A stretch of DNA of 64,000 bases. Origin: Bacteroidota bacterium. Its GTDB lineage: Bacteria; Bacteroidota; Ignavibacteria; Ignavibacteriales; Ignavibacteriaceae. Each line of letters begins with the position of its first letter. Positions within the stretch are counted from its first letter, which is position 1. Shown one piece after another: positions 22,697 through 32,458 of this stretch. The notes beneath the pieces are model-generated. The model ran no database searches. It had not been told where the DNA came from and saw only the letters and a program-made list of their open reading frames with translations. The stretch covers positions 1 to 64,000 of the forward strand of contig JAKALM010000005.1 in the NCBI GenBank assembly GCA_021824145.1, given 5' to 3'. The translations under genes and the position numbers were made by a program.

Positions 22697-23344
22697 ATGA
22701 TGGAAAATACAGACATTTCAAGAATTAGAAGAGACTATTTGCTAACTGAGTTAGATGAAAAAACTGTTAATTCAAATCCATACGAACAATTTTCGATTTG
22801 GATGGAAGAAGCAATCAAAGCCAATATTATTGATCCAAGCGCAATGATATTATCAACTTCCGGAAAAGACGGGCAGCCAAGTTCGCGCGTTGTGCTGTTG
22901 AAGGAAATTGAAAATAATGGTTTTGTATTTTATACAAATTATGAAAGCAAAAAGGGAAGAGATTTATCGGAAAATCCTTATGCTTCGCTTTTGTTTTTCT
23001 GGAAAGAGTTTGAAAGACAGATTAGAATTCAAGGAAAAGTTGAAAAGGTTTCTGAAAGTCAGTCGGAAGAATATTTTCATTCAAGGCCGTATGAGAGCCA
23101 ATTAGCAGCATGGACTTCTGATCAAAGCAACATTATTCCAAACCGCGGCTATTTAGAAAAAAGATTTGTTGATATTAAAATGAAATATGAAGGAAAGAAA
23201 ATTCCGCTGCCGCCATTTTGGGGAGGTTTTAAACTTATGCCTTATGAATTTGAATTTTGGCAGGGAAGGGAAAATAGACTGCATGATAGAATTTGTTATC
23301 AGCAAGAAAAAAATAATTGGAAAATTGTCCGCTTAGCACCTTAA
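22697..23344 (+). CDS. pdxH: pyridoxamine 5'-phosphate oxidase
   Basis: A 215-residue FMN enzyme that oxidises pyridoxine or pyridoxamine phosphate to pyridoxal phosphate. It shows family blocks SRVVLLKEIENNGFVFYTNY (about 56-75), the KKGRDLSENPYASLLFFW strand, the SRPYESQLAAWTSDQS block (about 130-145), and a C-terminal EFWQGRENRLHDRI with conserved Trp, Arg and His. Length is standard. ATG 22697 is used; a second ATG follows directly at 22700. It is divergent from kgd across 189 bp that must hold both promoters, and it ends before a hairpin at 23381-23408. Confidence 0.95.
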   Translation: MMENTDISRIRRDYLLTELDEKTVNSNPYEQFSIWMEEAIKANIIDPSAMILSTSGKDGQPSSRVVLLKEIENNGFVFYTNYESKKGRDLSENPYASLLFFWKEFERQIRIQGKVEKVSESQSEEYFHSRPYESQLAAWTSDQSNIIPNRGYLEKRFVDIKMKYEGKKIPLPPFWGGFKLMPYEFEFWQGRENRLHDRICYQQEKNNWKIVRLAP

Positions 23345-23380
23345 TAAATATTTATCAAAAGTTAGTTCTAAATTTTAATT

Positions 23381-23408
23381 GTAGAGAAGCCGTATTCAGC
23401 TTCTCTAC
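23381..23408. terminator. bidirectional hairpin between convergent genes
   Basis: GTAGAGAAGC (23381-23390) pairs perfectly with GCTTCTCTAC (23399-23408) around an 8-nt loop. It lies between the 3' ends of pdxH and the leftward sorting-domain gene. No strong T-run follows on either strand. Confidence 0.6.
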
Positions 23409-23424
23409 TAAAGATCATTTGATA

Positions 23425-25542
23425 CTATTTCAATAAAATCATTTTTTTAGTTGAAATAAAATTCCCAGCTTCTAATTTATAAAAATAAATTCCGCTTGGA
23501 AGAGATTCGGCATTTAAAGTTTCAGTATATTCACCGGGAGATTGAATTTCGCTTACCAATGTTTTTATTTCTCTGCCTAGATCATCATAAACTTTTAGCT
23601 GTACATATTCAGACTTTGGAATTTCATAATTTATCACTGTGGTTGGATTAAAAGGATTAGGATAGTTTTGAAACAGTGCATACTGATTCGGAGTTGTATT
23701 GTTCTTATTTACAGCTGAAATATCTTCTGTAGTTCCTTTAAGTATTACTTGACGAGCAATCATTTGCTGAGTACCCATGTAAGAACTAATATTTCTTATA
23801 TTAAATGAAGCATTGTAATTTCCATTGTTTTCCGGCTTAAACATTACTTGAATTGCAACTGAATCTTTCGGCTTAATTGTAATTGGAGTTTTTGTATTTG
23901 TTGAGAACGAAGGATCGGGACAATAAAATTCGTTAATTGTTACTGCGCTATCCTGCGGATTAGTTATAGTAATTGTTTTTAAAGCAAAGTTGCCAATAGT
24001 TACTTTACCAAAATTTAATGAATCAGTGTTGGTTAAAAATAAACTTGTATTCCAATTATATTTTAATGCTCTATAAGTATCGTAATATTGAAGGTAACTA
24101 ATTTCATAAGCAATAGAATTGTCAGGTTCAACCTCTGTAACAACCGGGTCAAAATTATGTCCCCAAGAAATCAGTCTATTTCCATTTTGTAATTCCTCTA
24201 CCGAACCTTCTGTATCAGTAAAGATTCCTTTTCGTGTTATTCTTCGTACTAAAGTAGCGGTTTTATTTATTTCATCAACTTTATATTCTACAGCACTTGA
24301 AACTGGATTAGAATGGTAAACGCCATTATCAAAAAGGCTAAAATCACCATTAGAGAATCTTCTGATATCATGCTGTCGAGAAAAACCAATGCTGTCATTA
24401 ACAAACGTAAATTGATTATTTCTTCCTCCCCAGCGCCAAATTATATCTCCGGTCTTCACATCAATTTTAGTTATCTCATCCAAGTTTCTTGCAGAAACTA
24501 AGATATTGCCGTCTGTGTCAAATTCAATAGAATTAAAATGAGTAAAATCGATAGTTGGCTGAGTTAAATCAATGTAATCATCTACGTCTGTAATTTTATA
24601 ATGATCAAGTCCATCCCATTCAAAAATTAAGTTACCAGATGAATCAAATTCTTGAATATCGCCATCAATTAAGTCGGCATTTGTTTGTCCGCCTCGCACA
24701 ATTTGGCTCATATCCACTGTTACATCTCTTTTACCCAATATAAAATAATTACCATTTGGTAGTACATGGAGTTCATGTACATCTGGTGTGAAACCATTAG
24801 TAGTATTATAAGTATTAACTAAGTTTAATGAACCATCTAAGGCATAACAATTTACTGGATAAATGAAATAAGTCAACTACCCATTTGGTTGAAGGTCAAA
24901 ATCATAAATATTGCCATTTACATTTCTATAAAAAACTGGAGTACCTTGATTATCGATTATCATTAAATATGGTGATGGACAAAGGAATAAATAACCTGGT
25001 GCAGGGTTATTTGATTGATCAATTTGAATTGAAGGAAGATTCCATGGTAAAGAAGAATCTGGAACTATAGAAGTCTTTTTAATCTTAATTGTATTTTGAA
25101 CAAAATTTTCTTCAGGCTTTTCATTTATTAAAGTATTAACATTTTTACTTGTATGAAAAGAAAAAGATATTTCTCCTGCACTTTTCCCATTAGATGTTTT
25201 TACACCATAATTTAAAGTTACTTTTACATCTTCATCAGTCTGATAATTAGTGTAAGGCGAAAATATAATAGTCTTAGAATCATTTGATAAATATACTGTA
25301 CCAGGATGATTTCCACTTTTAGAACCAATAACGGTTAAAATTTCATTATTTATTGATGATCTATCTAGCTCTTGCCCTGGTCTTAATAAAATTTTGGAAC
25401 TTATTGAAACATATTCCGAGTTCGGACTTGGATTTATATATTCAAACTTAATTTGGTTTTGAGCAAGTAAAATATTTACAAAAACAACTGAAATAAGAAT
25501 TAATAAAAGTTTAATTCTACTTTTAACTTTTTCCACAATCAT
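23425..25542 (-). pseudogene. secreted arylsulfotransferase-like protein with T9SS sorting domain, broken by one TAG
   Basis: The joined frame (about 704 residues) starts MIVEKVKSRIKLLLILIS (ATG at 25542) with a signal peptide ending near LLAQ, followed by an Ig-like N-terminal domain. A TAG at 24877-24879 follows DFDLQPNG. The same frame continues with the arylsulfotransferase-type propeller (HELHVLPNGNYFIL, DFTHFNSIEFDTDGNILVSARN, FSRQHDIRRFSNGDFSLFDNG) and a C-terminal type IX sorting domain (NYPNPFNPTTVINYEIP to SGIYFYKLEAGNFISTKKM). At the stop, the paralogue upstream has PNGEVSYA, so a Glu codon has become TAG. The start is 23 bp after the paralogue's stop, so they form a pair. Either the protein is lost, or two pieces are made, or the base is an error. 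Confidence 0.8.
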
Positions 25543-25565
25543 TACCCTATAAAATATTTTTAGAA

Positions 25566-28457
25566 TTATTTCAACAACATCATTTTTTTCACTACATTGA
25601 AACTTTTTCCGGAGTTTCCTACGGCTCTTATGGAATAGAAATAAATACCGGAAGATAAGTCCTTTGCATTCCAACTAATTTCATATTGACCTTGCTTTTG
25701 CACAGAATTAATAAGAGTGGAAATTACTTGTCCGATTGAATTATAAATAGTAATCTTAACCTGACTTTCTTCCGGTAAAGCGTAAGAAATTATTGTTGAA
25801 GGATTAAAGGGATTAGGATAATTTTGTGAAAGTTCAAAATCTTTTATTGATTCGTTTGAATTATTTACAGAAGTAATTCCTTTGGTAATTGCAAAATTAT
25901 TTTCACTTTGAGAAGTTAAATTTGAATCGCTAATGTCCGTTATTTCAATTCTGTAATTATTATCTAGCTGTAACGTTGAAGGAACGTGCCAAGTGTAAGC
26001 ATTTGTGGCTGATACAATAGACTTTCCAATTACAGCAACAATATTGTTGTTATTAACAAGATTAATATTAACTGTATCGTTAATATTTGCCTGCCATCTA
26101 ATTATGTATGTTGAATCCAAATATATTTGTTCACCACCATTTGGATATGAAACAGATAAATAAGGTGAAGCTGTATGAAAAATGTTTGCCGGTGACCAAT
26201 CACTCGTGCCTGCGATATTTGTATTATTTATTCTCCAATAGTAAATCTGATTATTTTTTAAAGTTGAAACTGATAATGAAGTATTTGAAAGTTTTGGATA
26301 ATCGGCAATTAAATTAGTAAAATTTGAATCTGAAGCAATCTGAAGATGATAATTATAAACAAGGCCTCTGGTTCCCCACAAAAAATTTACTGGAACTTCG
26401 CCATTAACAATTGTATTATCTATTGGTGAAAATGGAACTGGCGAATAAGCAGTGGAAACATCTTGAGGAATTCCAAAAGCGAAATCTCCGAAATTATTTG
26501 TAGTAAATATTAACTCATTTTTAACCGAATCATAGCTTGTAGGTAAAGGAATAAAAGCATTGCTCGTATCCGATCTTACATAAACAATCGTGTTCTCTGG
26601 TTGAATCATTTTAGGGAAGCTATTTAAATTAACATAAACTTCACCATTGTACGATGAAATCCCCAAACCTTTAATATTGAAATAATATTTTGAAAGAATT
26701 GGCGCAAGTGTTGTAAAGTGCGGATCTAACGGTGCATAATTATATTTTGTTACAACTGCGTTTGCGTAAAGAACATCATTTAGTTGATTAAACTTAATTA
26801 AAACGCCGGTAGAATCTTTTGAGTTGTTAAACGAATAAGTATTTCCTTGAAGAACTTCATAAACTGTTACAGCGGCTGATGGAACTTGACTAACCCAAGG
26901 AAAACGATATGCTCGATAAGAAGTTTCGCCTTTTGGAAGGAACATTTCGAGTGCTATTGAATTATCTGGATGAATTTCTGTAATTGCCGGTGATCCAGCA
27001 GCACTAGCTAAACCCCATCCAATAAAAGTATTTCCATTTGACTCCTTTTGCACCGAGCCCATTGCTGAACAGAATATATCAGGTGAATGCCTAAATTCCC
27101 AAACCATTGTTGCAGTTTTATTGAATTCGTCTAATTTATATTCAACAGCTCGAGAATATGGAGGCGAATGCTGGTTTCCATTATCAAACATTGTAATATC
27201 GCCATTATGTAATATTCTTAAATCATGTTGATAAGAAAAATAATTTGGGCTGTTGGATTCGTTTTCATTATAAAATGTAAATTGATTTTCTTTACCGCCA
27301 AGAATCCAATCAACATTACCAGTTTGCCGATCAATTTTAAAAATAGTTGAAAGATGCCTGCTTGAACATAGAATATCTCCAGTACTGTCAACATCAAATG
27401 CATTAAGATGAAAATAGTCTACTGTTTGAGTTGTTAAATCAACGTAAGAATCAGTAACCGGAAAATAATCAATGCTTCTCCATTGAAAAATTACATCTTT
27501 AGAATTGTTTAATTCTTGTACTACACATCCAATAACTGTTGCATTTGGATTACCGCCATTTACAGTTGTACTCAAATCCATTGGTTCCGGATCATAAGCT
27601 TCTAATATTGCATGCCCATTTGGCAGTAATAAAAAATCGTGTAAATCGGCAACATATCCGTTACCGCACTGGAAAGTATCAACTGGAGTTAAAGATGTAT
27701 CCATTACAATCCATCTAACTTGTGCATATCCATTTACCATATTAATTACTTCAGCATATGAAACTTCTCCGTTTGGTTGAACTTTAAAATCAAATCCCGG
27801 CTGATCTAATTTCTTATATTTAACAACACTTCCGTCATTATTCAAAATCATTATATAGTTTCCAATGGAATCATTTGGGAAAATTGCAAAGTTAGCTAAA
27901 AAGATATTTCCGGAACTTGGATTATTATTTGTACCTACTGTTATTTTGGGAAAGTCAGAAGGGATTGAATCAGAAGTAATAACCGGAATCTTAGATTTAA
28001 ATAGAGGCTGTTGGTTTAACTTTTCTGCAAGCGAACCATCGCCAATAAATGATAATGGATTTATTTTCATACTTTGTTTTAATGGCGTTGTGCTAAATTG
28101 AAAAGTAAATGATTTAAAAGCTTTATTAGTAACAGTCCTAATTCCAGAATTTACTTTTACAAAAACATTTTCATTTGGAGAGAACTGCTTATTAGGAATA
28201 AATAAAATTGTTCTATTCTCATTTGATAATTTAATTGTACCATTATGAATTCCACTGATGCTTCCATTTACTGAAAATTCATTGGAAGAAAGGCTTGATT
28301 CATCTATTTGTTCATTCGAGGTAAAAATTAAATTTGTTGTTAAAGAAACAAGCTTAGAATTTTCTTTCGGATAAAAATATTGAAATGATTGCGCGAAAAT
28401 ATATTCGCCGGCTGTTAAAAAAATAACAAAGAAGAAAAAGTAAAAAAGTGGTTTCAT
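25566..28457 (-). CDS. secreted arylsulfotransferase-like propeller protein with T9SS sorting domain
   Basis: A 963-residue extracellular protein. A signal peptide occupies about 1-22 (MKPLFYFFFFVIFLTAGEYI then FAQ). It is followed by an Ig-like domain (about 25-115), a beta-propeller of the arylsulfotransferase type (about 180-520, with blocks DLHDFLLLPNGHAILEAYD, DYFHLNAFDVDSTGDILCSS, FSYQHDLRILHNGDITMFDNG), fibronectin/Ig-like repeats (about 660-880) and a type IX sorting domain (NYPNPFNPSTIISYALP to LSSGIYFYSIRA). The family transfers sulfate between phenolic compounds, though many members are of unproven activity. The catalytic His usually lies in the propeller DFHD-type block. It lies upstream of, and resembles, the broken gene at 23425. 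Confidence 0.85.
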   Translation of the reverse strand: MKPLFYFFFFVIFLTAGEYIFAQSFQYFYPKENSKLVSLTTNLIFTSNEQIDESSLSSNEFSVNGSISGIHNGTIKLSNENRTILFIPNKQFSPNENVFVKVNSGIRTVTNKAFKSFTFQFSTTPLKQSMKINPLSFIGDGSLAEKLNQQPLFKSKIPVITSDSIPSDFPKITVGTNNNPSSGNIFLANFAIFPNDSIGNYIMILNNDGSVVKYKKLDQPGFDFKVQPNGEVSYAEVINMVNGYAQVRWIVMDTSLTPVDTFQCGNGYVADLHDFLLLPNGHAILEAYDPEPMDLSTTVNGGNPNATVIGCVVQELNNSKDVIFQWRSIDYFPVTDSYVDLTTQTVDYFHLNAFDVDSTGDILCSSRHLSTIFKIDRQTGNVDWILGGKENQFTFYNENESNSPNYFSYQHDLRILHNGDITMFDNGNQHSPPYSRAVEYKLDEFNKTATMVWEFRHSPDIFCSAMGSVQKESNGNTFIGWGLASAAGSPAITEIHPDNSIALEMFLPKGETSYRAYRFPWVSQVPSAAVTVYEVLQGNTYSFNNSKDSTGVLIKFNQLNDVLYANAVVTKYNYAPLDPHFTTLAPILSKYYFNIKGLGISSYNGEVYVNLNSFPKMIQPENTIVYVRSDTSNAFIPLPTSYDSVKNELIFTTNNFGDFAFGIPQDVSTAYSPVPFSPIDNTIVNGEVPVNFLWGTRGLVYNYHLQIASDSNFTNLIADYPKLSNTSLSVSTLKNNQIYYWRINNTNIAGTSDWSPANIFHTASPYLSVSYPNGGEQIYLDSTYIIRWQANINDTVNINLVNNNNIVAVIGKSIVSATNAYTWHVPSTLQLDNNYRIEITDISDSNLTSQSENNFAITKGITSVNNSNESIKDFELSQNYPNPFNPSTIISYALPEESQVKITIYNSIGQVISTLINSVQKQGQYEISWNAKDLSSGIYFYSIRAVGNSGKSFNVVKKMMLLK

Positions 28458-28860
28458 TTAGACATTGCCTTATTATAGGTTTGTAATTTTTTCCATTTAA
28501 CTTGAATGTTTTTTAATCTCTTTGTAAATCAATTAAAAAAATTTTTGTTCTATTAACTTGTTGACAAAAGAAATGCCGCATTTGGTTTAAAAAATTCTAA
28601 TAATTTCTTCTATTTTGATAATGATTTATAGTAATTCATGCCTGGATTCTGCATTGAAATGCCTGCTCAAGCCTGATAAAATAATTTTTTAGTTATTTCG
28701 TTTGATCTGTTATTAATTATCTGGAAAGAGGTTAGAAAGTTTTTTTACCATTAACTTTTTTCATTGTGGGAAATATCACTTTGACTTTAAATTAAATTTT
28801 GGAAACAGTTAAACATTACTGCTTAATGAAATATTTTTGACGAAAAGAACTAATTCACCC
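28458..28860. other. 403-bp intergenic region
   Basis: The region is AT-rich and lies between two leftward genes. No gene or RNA is seen. A TTGACA at 28561 has no good -10 partner at standard distance on the plus strand. It must hold the promoter of the sulfotransferase-like gene on the minus strand. Confidence 0.5.
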
Positions 28861-29712
28861 TTAATTTTTTTTCATTGCCGGTGATTCAAAAACAAAAGCT
28901 CTTATTGAAATTGCAGTTATGATAACAATTCCTCCAACGATTGCCATAAAAGAAGGAACTTCGCCATAACCTAAAAATACCCAAACTGGATTAAGCACTG
29001 GTTCAATCATTGAAATAAGTGAAGCTTCAATAGCATAAACTCTTTTTAGTCCATAACTAAATATTGCATATGCAATTCCAATTTGAAAAACACCAAGATA
29101 GAAAACCATCAAAAAATTTGTAGCTGTAAAATTTGAAATACTGAATAAAGAATTTAAAGTTATAATACTTACAAGAATATTTCCGTAAAATATTGAACTG
29201 AACTGATATTCCAATTTGTTCTTTCTCATTCCCAGTAAAAAAGCGGCAAATGCAACTCCGGAAAGGAGGGCGAGAATATTTCCAAACATATAACCAGGAG
29301 AAATTTTACCAACAAAAAATAAAGTCATTCCGATGAAACATGCCGCAATAGTAATAATATTTATTTTTTCATATTTAGTTTTATTGATAAGTGGTTCAAA
29401 AATTAATACATAAATTGGTGCAGTATATTGGAGAAAGATTGCATTAGCGGCTGTAGTGGTTTTTGTTGCAATAACAAATAAAATTAATATTGCAGAATAT
29501 AGAATTGCATTTATGAATGTAAAAACGTTTGCATAAAAAATTTCTTTTTTGAAAATCACTAAAAAAACAATTGCCGCAAAGAAGCTTCTGAAAAAAGATA
29601 TTTGATAAGGAGTAAATGGAACTAACTTAATAAATATTCCTCCTGTACTCCACAATAATCCGGCAGCAAAAACTGCAAGCAATCCTTTCTGGTGTTCGTG
29701 TAAATGTTTCAT
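28861..29712 (-). CDS. EamA (DMT superfamily) transporter
   Basis: A 283-residue protein with about ten hydrophobic segments in two EamA repeats. It starts KGLLAVFAAGLLWSTGGIFI, has the PYQISFFRSFFAA block near 32-44, and ends its second repeat with SLISMIEPVLNPVWVFLGYG near 233-252, a common DMT motif. It exports an unknown small metabolite. It is divergent from archease and separate from the sulfotransferase pair. Confidence 0.88.
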   Translation of the reverse strand: MKHLHEHQKGLLAVFAAGLLWSTGGIFIKLVPFTPYQISFFRSFFAAIVFLVIFKKEIFYANVFTFINAILYSAILILFVIATKTTTAANAIFLQYTAPIYVLIFEPLINKTKYEKINIITIAACFIGMTLFFVGKISPGYMFGNILALLSGVAFAAFLLGMRKNKLEYQFSSIFYGNILVSIITLNSLFSISNFTATNFLMVFYLGVFQIGIAYAIFSYGLKRVYAIEASLISMIEPVLNPVWVFLGYGEVPSFMAIVGGIVIITAISIRAFVFESPAMKKN

Positions 29713-29866
29713 TTAAAAATAAATTTTGAATTTTGAAGTGTAAATTTAAGCAATGTTAATTAAATGCCAGCAATCTCGATGTTTTAGATGAAGTGAATCA
29801 TATATGAAATTATTTTAATGCAAATAATCATTAAATTATATTGGCTGACAAAAAATCTTTTTCTAA

Positions 29867-30298
29867 ATGACAGGCAGATACAATTTCATAGATCATACTG
29901 CCGATATTGCTGTCGAAGTTTCAGCAGAGAACTTTGAAGATCTATTTATAATATCGGCTAAAGCTTGGAGAGATTCTGTTATAGATGAAATAAGTCTTAC
30001 AAATCCACAAGAAAAAGTGTTAGAGTTTGACGATGATTCACTTGAGGAATTGCTTGTTCATTTTCTTTCAGAACTAAATTATTTTTTACTTGGTAAGAAA
30101 TGGATTGCAGTAAGTGTAAGGCAAATTAAAATAAATAAAATTGAGATTGGGTGGAGGCTCAGTGCTGCAATTTTAGGCGTGCCAGTTGACGAACAAAAAC
30201 ACAAAATTAAAATTGAAATTAAAGCAGTAACATTTCATCAATTGGATATAAAGTTTATTAATGGAGAATATAAGACAAGAATTGTTTTTGACATCTGA
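29867..30298 (+). CDS. archease (RtcB activator)
   Basis: A 143-residue archease: the DHTADIAVEV signature at about residues 8-17, the DEISLTNPQEKVLEFDDDSLEELLVHFLSEL segment (given as positions about 42-72), and a C-terminal K-x-VTFHQLDIK block (about 123-132). Archease speeds guanylylation of the RNA ligase RtcB and lets it turn over repeatedly. RtcB follows 61 bp downstream, so the pair forms an RNA-repair unit. Length is typical. A tandem hexamer repeat fills the gap to rtcB. Confidence 0.93.
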   Translation: MTGRYNFIDHTADIAVEVSAENFEDLFIISAKAWRDSVIDEISLTNPQEKVLEFDDDSLEELLVHFLSELNYFLLGKKWIAVSVRQIKINKIEIGWRLSAAILGVPVDEQKHKIKIEIKAVTFHQLDIKFINGEYKTRIVFDI

Positions 30299-30300
30299 AG

Positions 30301-30351
30301 AAGTTCAAGATCAAGTTTAAGTTTAAGTTTAAGATCAAGTTTAAGTTGAAG
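30301..30351. repeat. degenerate hexamer tandem repeat AAGTTT
   Basis: About eight consecutive hexamers alternate AAGTTT, AAGATC, AAGTTC and AAGTTG between the archease stop and the rtcB start. Similar units occur near 18796-18813. The repeat could be a slippage-prone tract or a dispersed microsatellite. Confidence 0.6.
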
Positions 30352-30359
30352 AAATAAAT

Positions 30360-31823
30360 TTGGATAGTATAAAGTTACATAACACTTTGTTGAATCAAAT
30401 TAGAGAGAATGTTTGGGAAATTCCCGCCATTGGTGAAATGCGTGTACCAGGAAGAATTTATATTTCAAGAAAAATGTTGGAAAGAACAATTGAAAATGAA
30501 GATGCTTTGCAGCAGGTTATTAATGTTGCTCATCTTCCCGGAATTCAAAAATACAGTTTAGCAATGCCCGATATTCATTGGGGCTATGGATTTCCAATCG
30601 GTGGTGTTGCAGCTACAGATTTGGATGACGGTGTAATTTCTCCTGGCGGAGTTGGTTATGATATAAACTGCGGTGTTAGGCTTGCAGTAACAAATTTGGA
30701 ATATGAATCTGTAAAAGCTAAAATTGGAAAACTTATTACTAATCTTTTTAATAACATTCCAACCGGAGTTGGTTCAAGCGGTGCAATAAAAAAACTTTCT
30801 CCAAAAGAAATGAAACAGCTTCTGAGTAAAGGTTCTGCGTGGGCTTTGGAGAATAATTTAGGAAGTTCTTCCGATCTTGAGTTTACTGAAGAAAGCGGAA
30901 CAATGAAAAATGCCGATCCGGATGTTGTAAGTCAACATGCGATTGAAAGAGGAGTTGATCAGGTTGGAACGCTTGGTTCAGGAAATCATTTCCTTGAAGT
31001 TGATGTTGTTGAAGAAATTTTTCTACCTCGCGCTGCAGAATTATTTGGATTGTTCAAAGGACAAATAGTTGTTTTAATTCATACCGGTTCGCGCGGATTA
31101 GGTTACCAAATTTGTGATGATTATTTGAAGACACTTGTTAAAGCCAGCGATCGCTATGGCTTTAAACTACCGGATCGTCAACTTGCTTGTGCGCCTCTAA
31201 ATTCTAGGGAAGGTAAGGATTATCTTTCTGCAATGCAGGCTGCGGCAAATTTTGCTTGGAATAACCGCCAAGTGATAATGCATCTTGCAAAGAAAAGTTT
31301 TATGGAAACTTTTTCGATGAAAGAATCAGAACTTGGATTCAATCTTATTTACGATGTTTGCCACAACATTGCAAAGATTGAAGAACACTTCATCAACAGT
31401 GAAATGAAAAAAGTTTGTGTTCATAGGAAAGGAGCGACAAGAGCTTTTGCTCCTGGAAGCAAAATGATACCTAAAAAATATCAAGAGATCGGGCAGCCGG
31501 TTTTAATTCCTGGAGACATGGGAAGATATTCTTACGTTGCTATTGGGACACAAAAAGCAATGGAAGAAACTTTCGGAAGTTCATGCCATGGAGCAGGAAG
31601 AAATCTTAGCCGCCACAGAGCTATGAAAGAAGCAAAGGGAAGAGATCTTGTTAACGAATTGAAGCAAAAAGGAATAATAATTCAAGCAAAAGGTTACCGG
31701 ACAATAGCTGAAGAAATGTCCGGTGCATACAAGGATGTTGCAGATGTAGTTAATGTAATGCATGATGAAGGAATTACTCATAAAGTTGCAATGCTTAGAC
31801 CTGTTGGAGTAATAAAAGGCTGA
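30360..31823 (+). CDS. rtcB: RNA-splicing ligase RtcB
   Basis: A 487-residue GTP- and Mn-dependent RNA ligase joining 2',3'-cyclic phosphate or 3'-phosphate ends to 5'-OH ends. Metal ligands are visible: the DIHWGYGFPIGGVAATD block (about 71-87), Cys104 in DINCGVRLAV, the GSGNHFLEVDVV block near 207-218, the HTGSRGLGYQI block, and the guanylylation His410 in CHGAGRNLSR. A TTG start at 30360 is used. It forms an operon with archease upstream. Its stop overlaps the next gene's start by one base (TGATG at 31821-31825). Confidence 0.96.
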   Translation: MDSIKLHNTLLNQIRENVWEIPAIGEMRVPGRIYISRKMLERTIENEDALQQVINVAHLPGIQKYSLAMPDIHWGYGFPIGGVAATDLDDGVISPGGVGYDINCGVRLAVTNLEYESVKAKIGKLITNLFNNIPTGVGSSGAIKKLSPKEMKQLLSKGSAWALENNLGSSSDLEFTEESGTMKNADPDVVSQHAIERGVDQVGTLGSGNHFLEVDVVEEIFLPRAAELFGLFKGQIVVLIHTGSRGLGYQICDDYLKTLVKASDRYGFKLPDRQLACAPLNSREGKDYLSAMQAAANFAWNNRQVIMHLAKKSFMETFSMKESELGFNLIYDVCHNIAKIEEHFINSEMKKVCVHRKGATRAFAPGSKMIPKKYQEIGQPVLIPGDMGRYSYVAIGTQKAMEETFGSSCHGAGRNLSRHRAMKEAKGRDLVNELKQKGIIIQAKGYRTIAEEMSGAYKDVADVVNVMHDEGITHKVAMLRPVGVIKG

Positions 31824-32458
31824 TGAAATATAACTACGATCCTCCTGTCGTTATCAAAAATATTTTTAGAAATTGGAAATGGAATACTTCTAATAAAAAA
31901 GTATTATTTACTTTTGATGACGGGCCTATTACTGAAAATACAATAAAGATTTTAGATGAATTGGAAACATCAAAAGTAAAAACAATATTTTTCTGTGTTG
32001 GCAATAATATTATTAAGAATCCGGAATTAGTGAATGAAATTTTAGATCGCGGCCATGAAATTGGAAATCATACAATGAATCATAAACTAATAACAAATTT
32101 AAGTGCACAAGAATTTAGCTTTGAATTAGACACATTCAATCAGCTTATGAAAGAAAGATTTAATTATTCGGTAAAATATTTTCGTCCGCCGCATGGAAGA
32201 TTTGATTTAATCACTTCAAAAAAACTTAAAGAGAGAAATTTAATAAACGTAATGTGGTCTCTTTTGACGCGTGATTATAAAAATGATTTTAATCTTGTTA
32301 AATTTGCTGTGGACAATTATTTAAAAAAAAATTCAATAATTGTTCTTCATGACAGCTTAAAATCGAAAAATATAATTTTAGATTCTATAAAATATACATT
32401 AGAAAGAGTGAATAAAAACGGATTTGAAATCGGAGAACCTGCAGAATGTTTGAAATAA
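31823..32458 (+). CDS. polysaccharide deacetylase (NodB/CE4 family)
   Basis: A 211-residue CE4 deacetylase. It has motif 1 TFDDGP (residues 30-35) with the catalytic Asp pair, motif 2 HEIGNHTMNH (about 75-84) with metal His, motif 3 FRPPHGRFD (about 113-121), and motif 5 IVLHDS near 173-178. It removes N-acetyl groups from polysaccharide or peptidoglycan. No signal peptide is evident, so it may be cytoplasmic, as are some lipid-linked sugar deacetylases. It overlaps rtcB by one base and the following glycosyltransferase by 13 bases, so it belongs to one transcript with both. Confidence 0.9.
   Translation: MKYNYDPPVVIKNIFRNWKWNTSNKKVLFTFDDGPITENTIKILDELETSKVKTIFFCVGNNIIKNPELVNEILDRGHEIGNHTMNHKLITNLSAQEFSFELDTFNQLMKERFNYSVKYFRPPHGRFDLITSKKLKERNLINVMWSLLTRDYKNDFNLVKFAVDNYLKKNSIIVLHDSLKSKNIILDSIKYTLERVNKNGFEIGEPAECLK

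Noticed and set aside
18489-24879. Stop-codon reassignment, because two genes have in-frame stops
   Set aside because: One is TAA and the other TAG, and many intact genes in the window end in each of these; independent point mutations or errors are simpler.
25543-25674. Start of the broken sulfotransferase-like gene at 25674, overlapping the upstream coding end
   Set aside because: That would put a basic stretch before the signal peptide; ATG 25542 gives a normal signal sequence 23 bp after the upstream stop.
28561-28590. TTGACA box as a sigma-70 -35 element
   Set aside because: No matching -10 at normal distance, and no rightward gene follows it.
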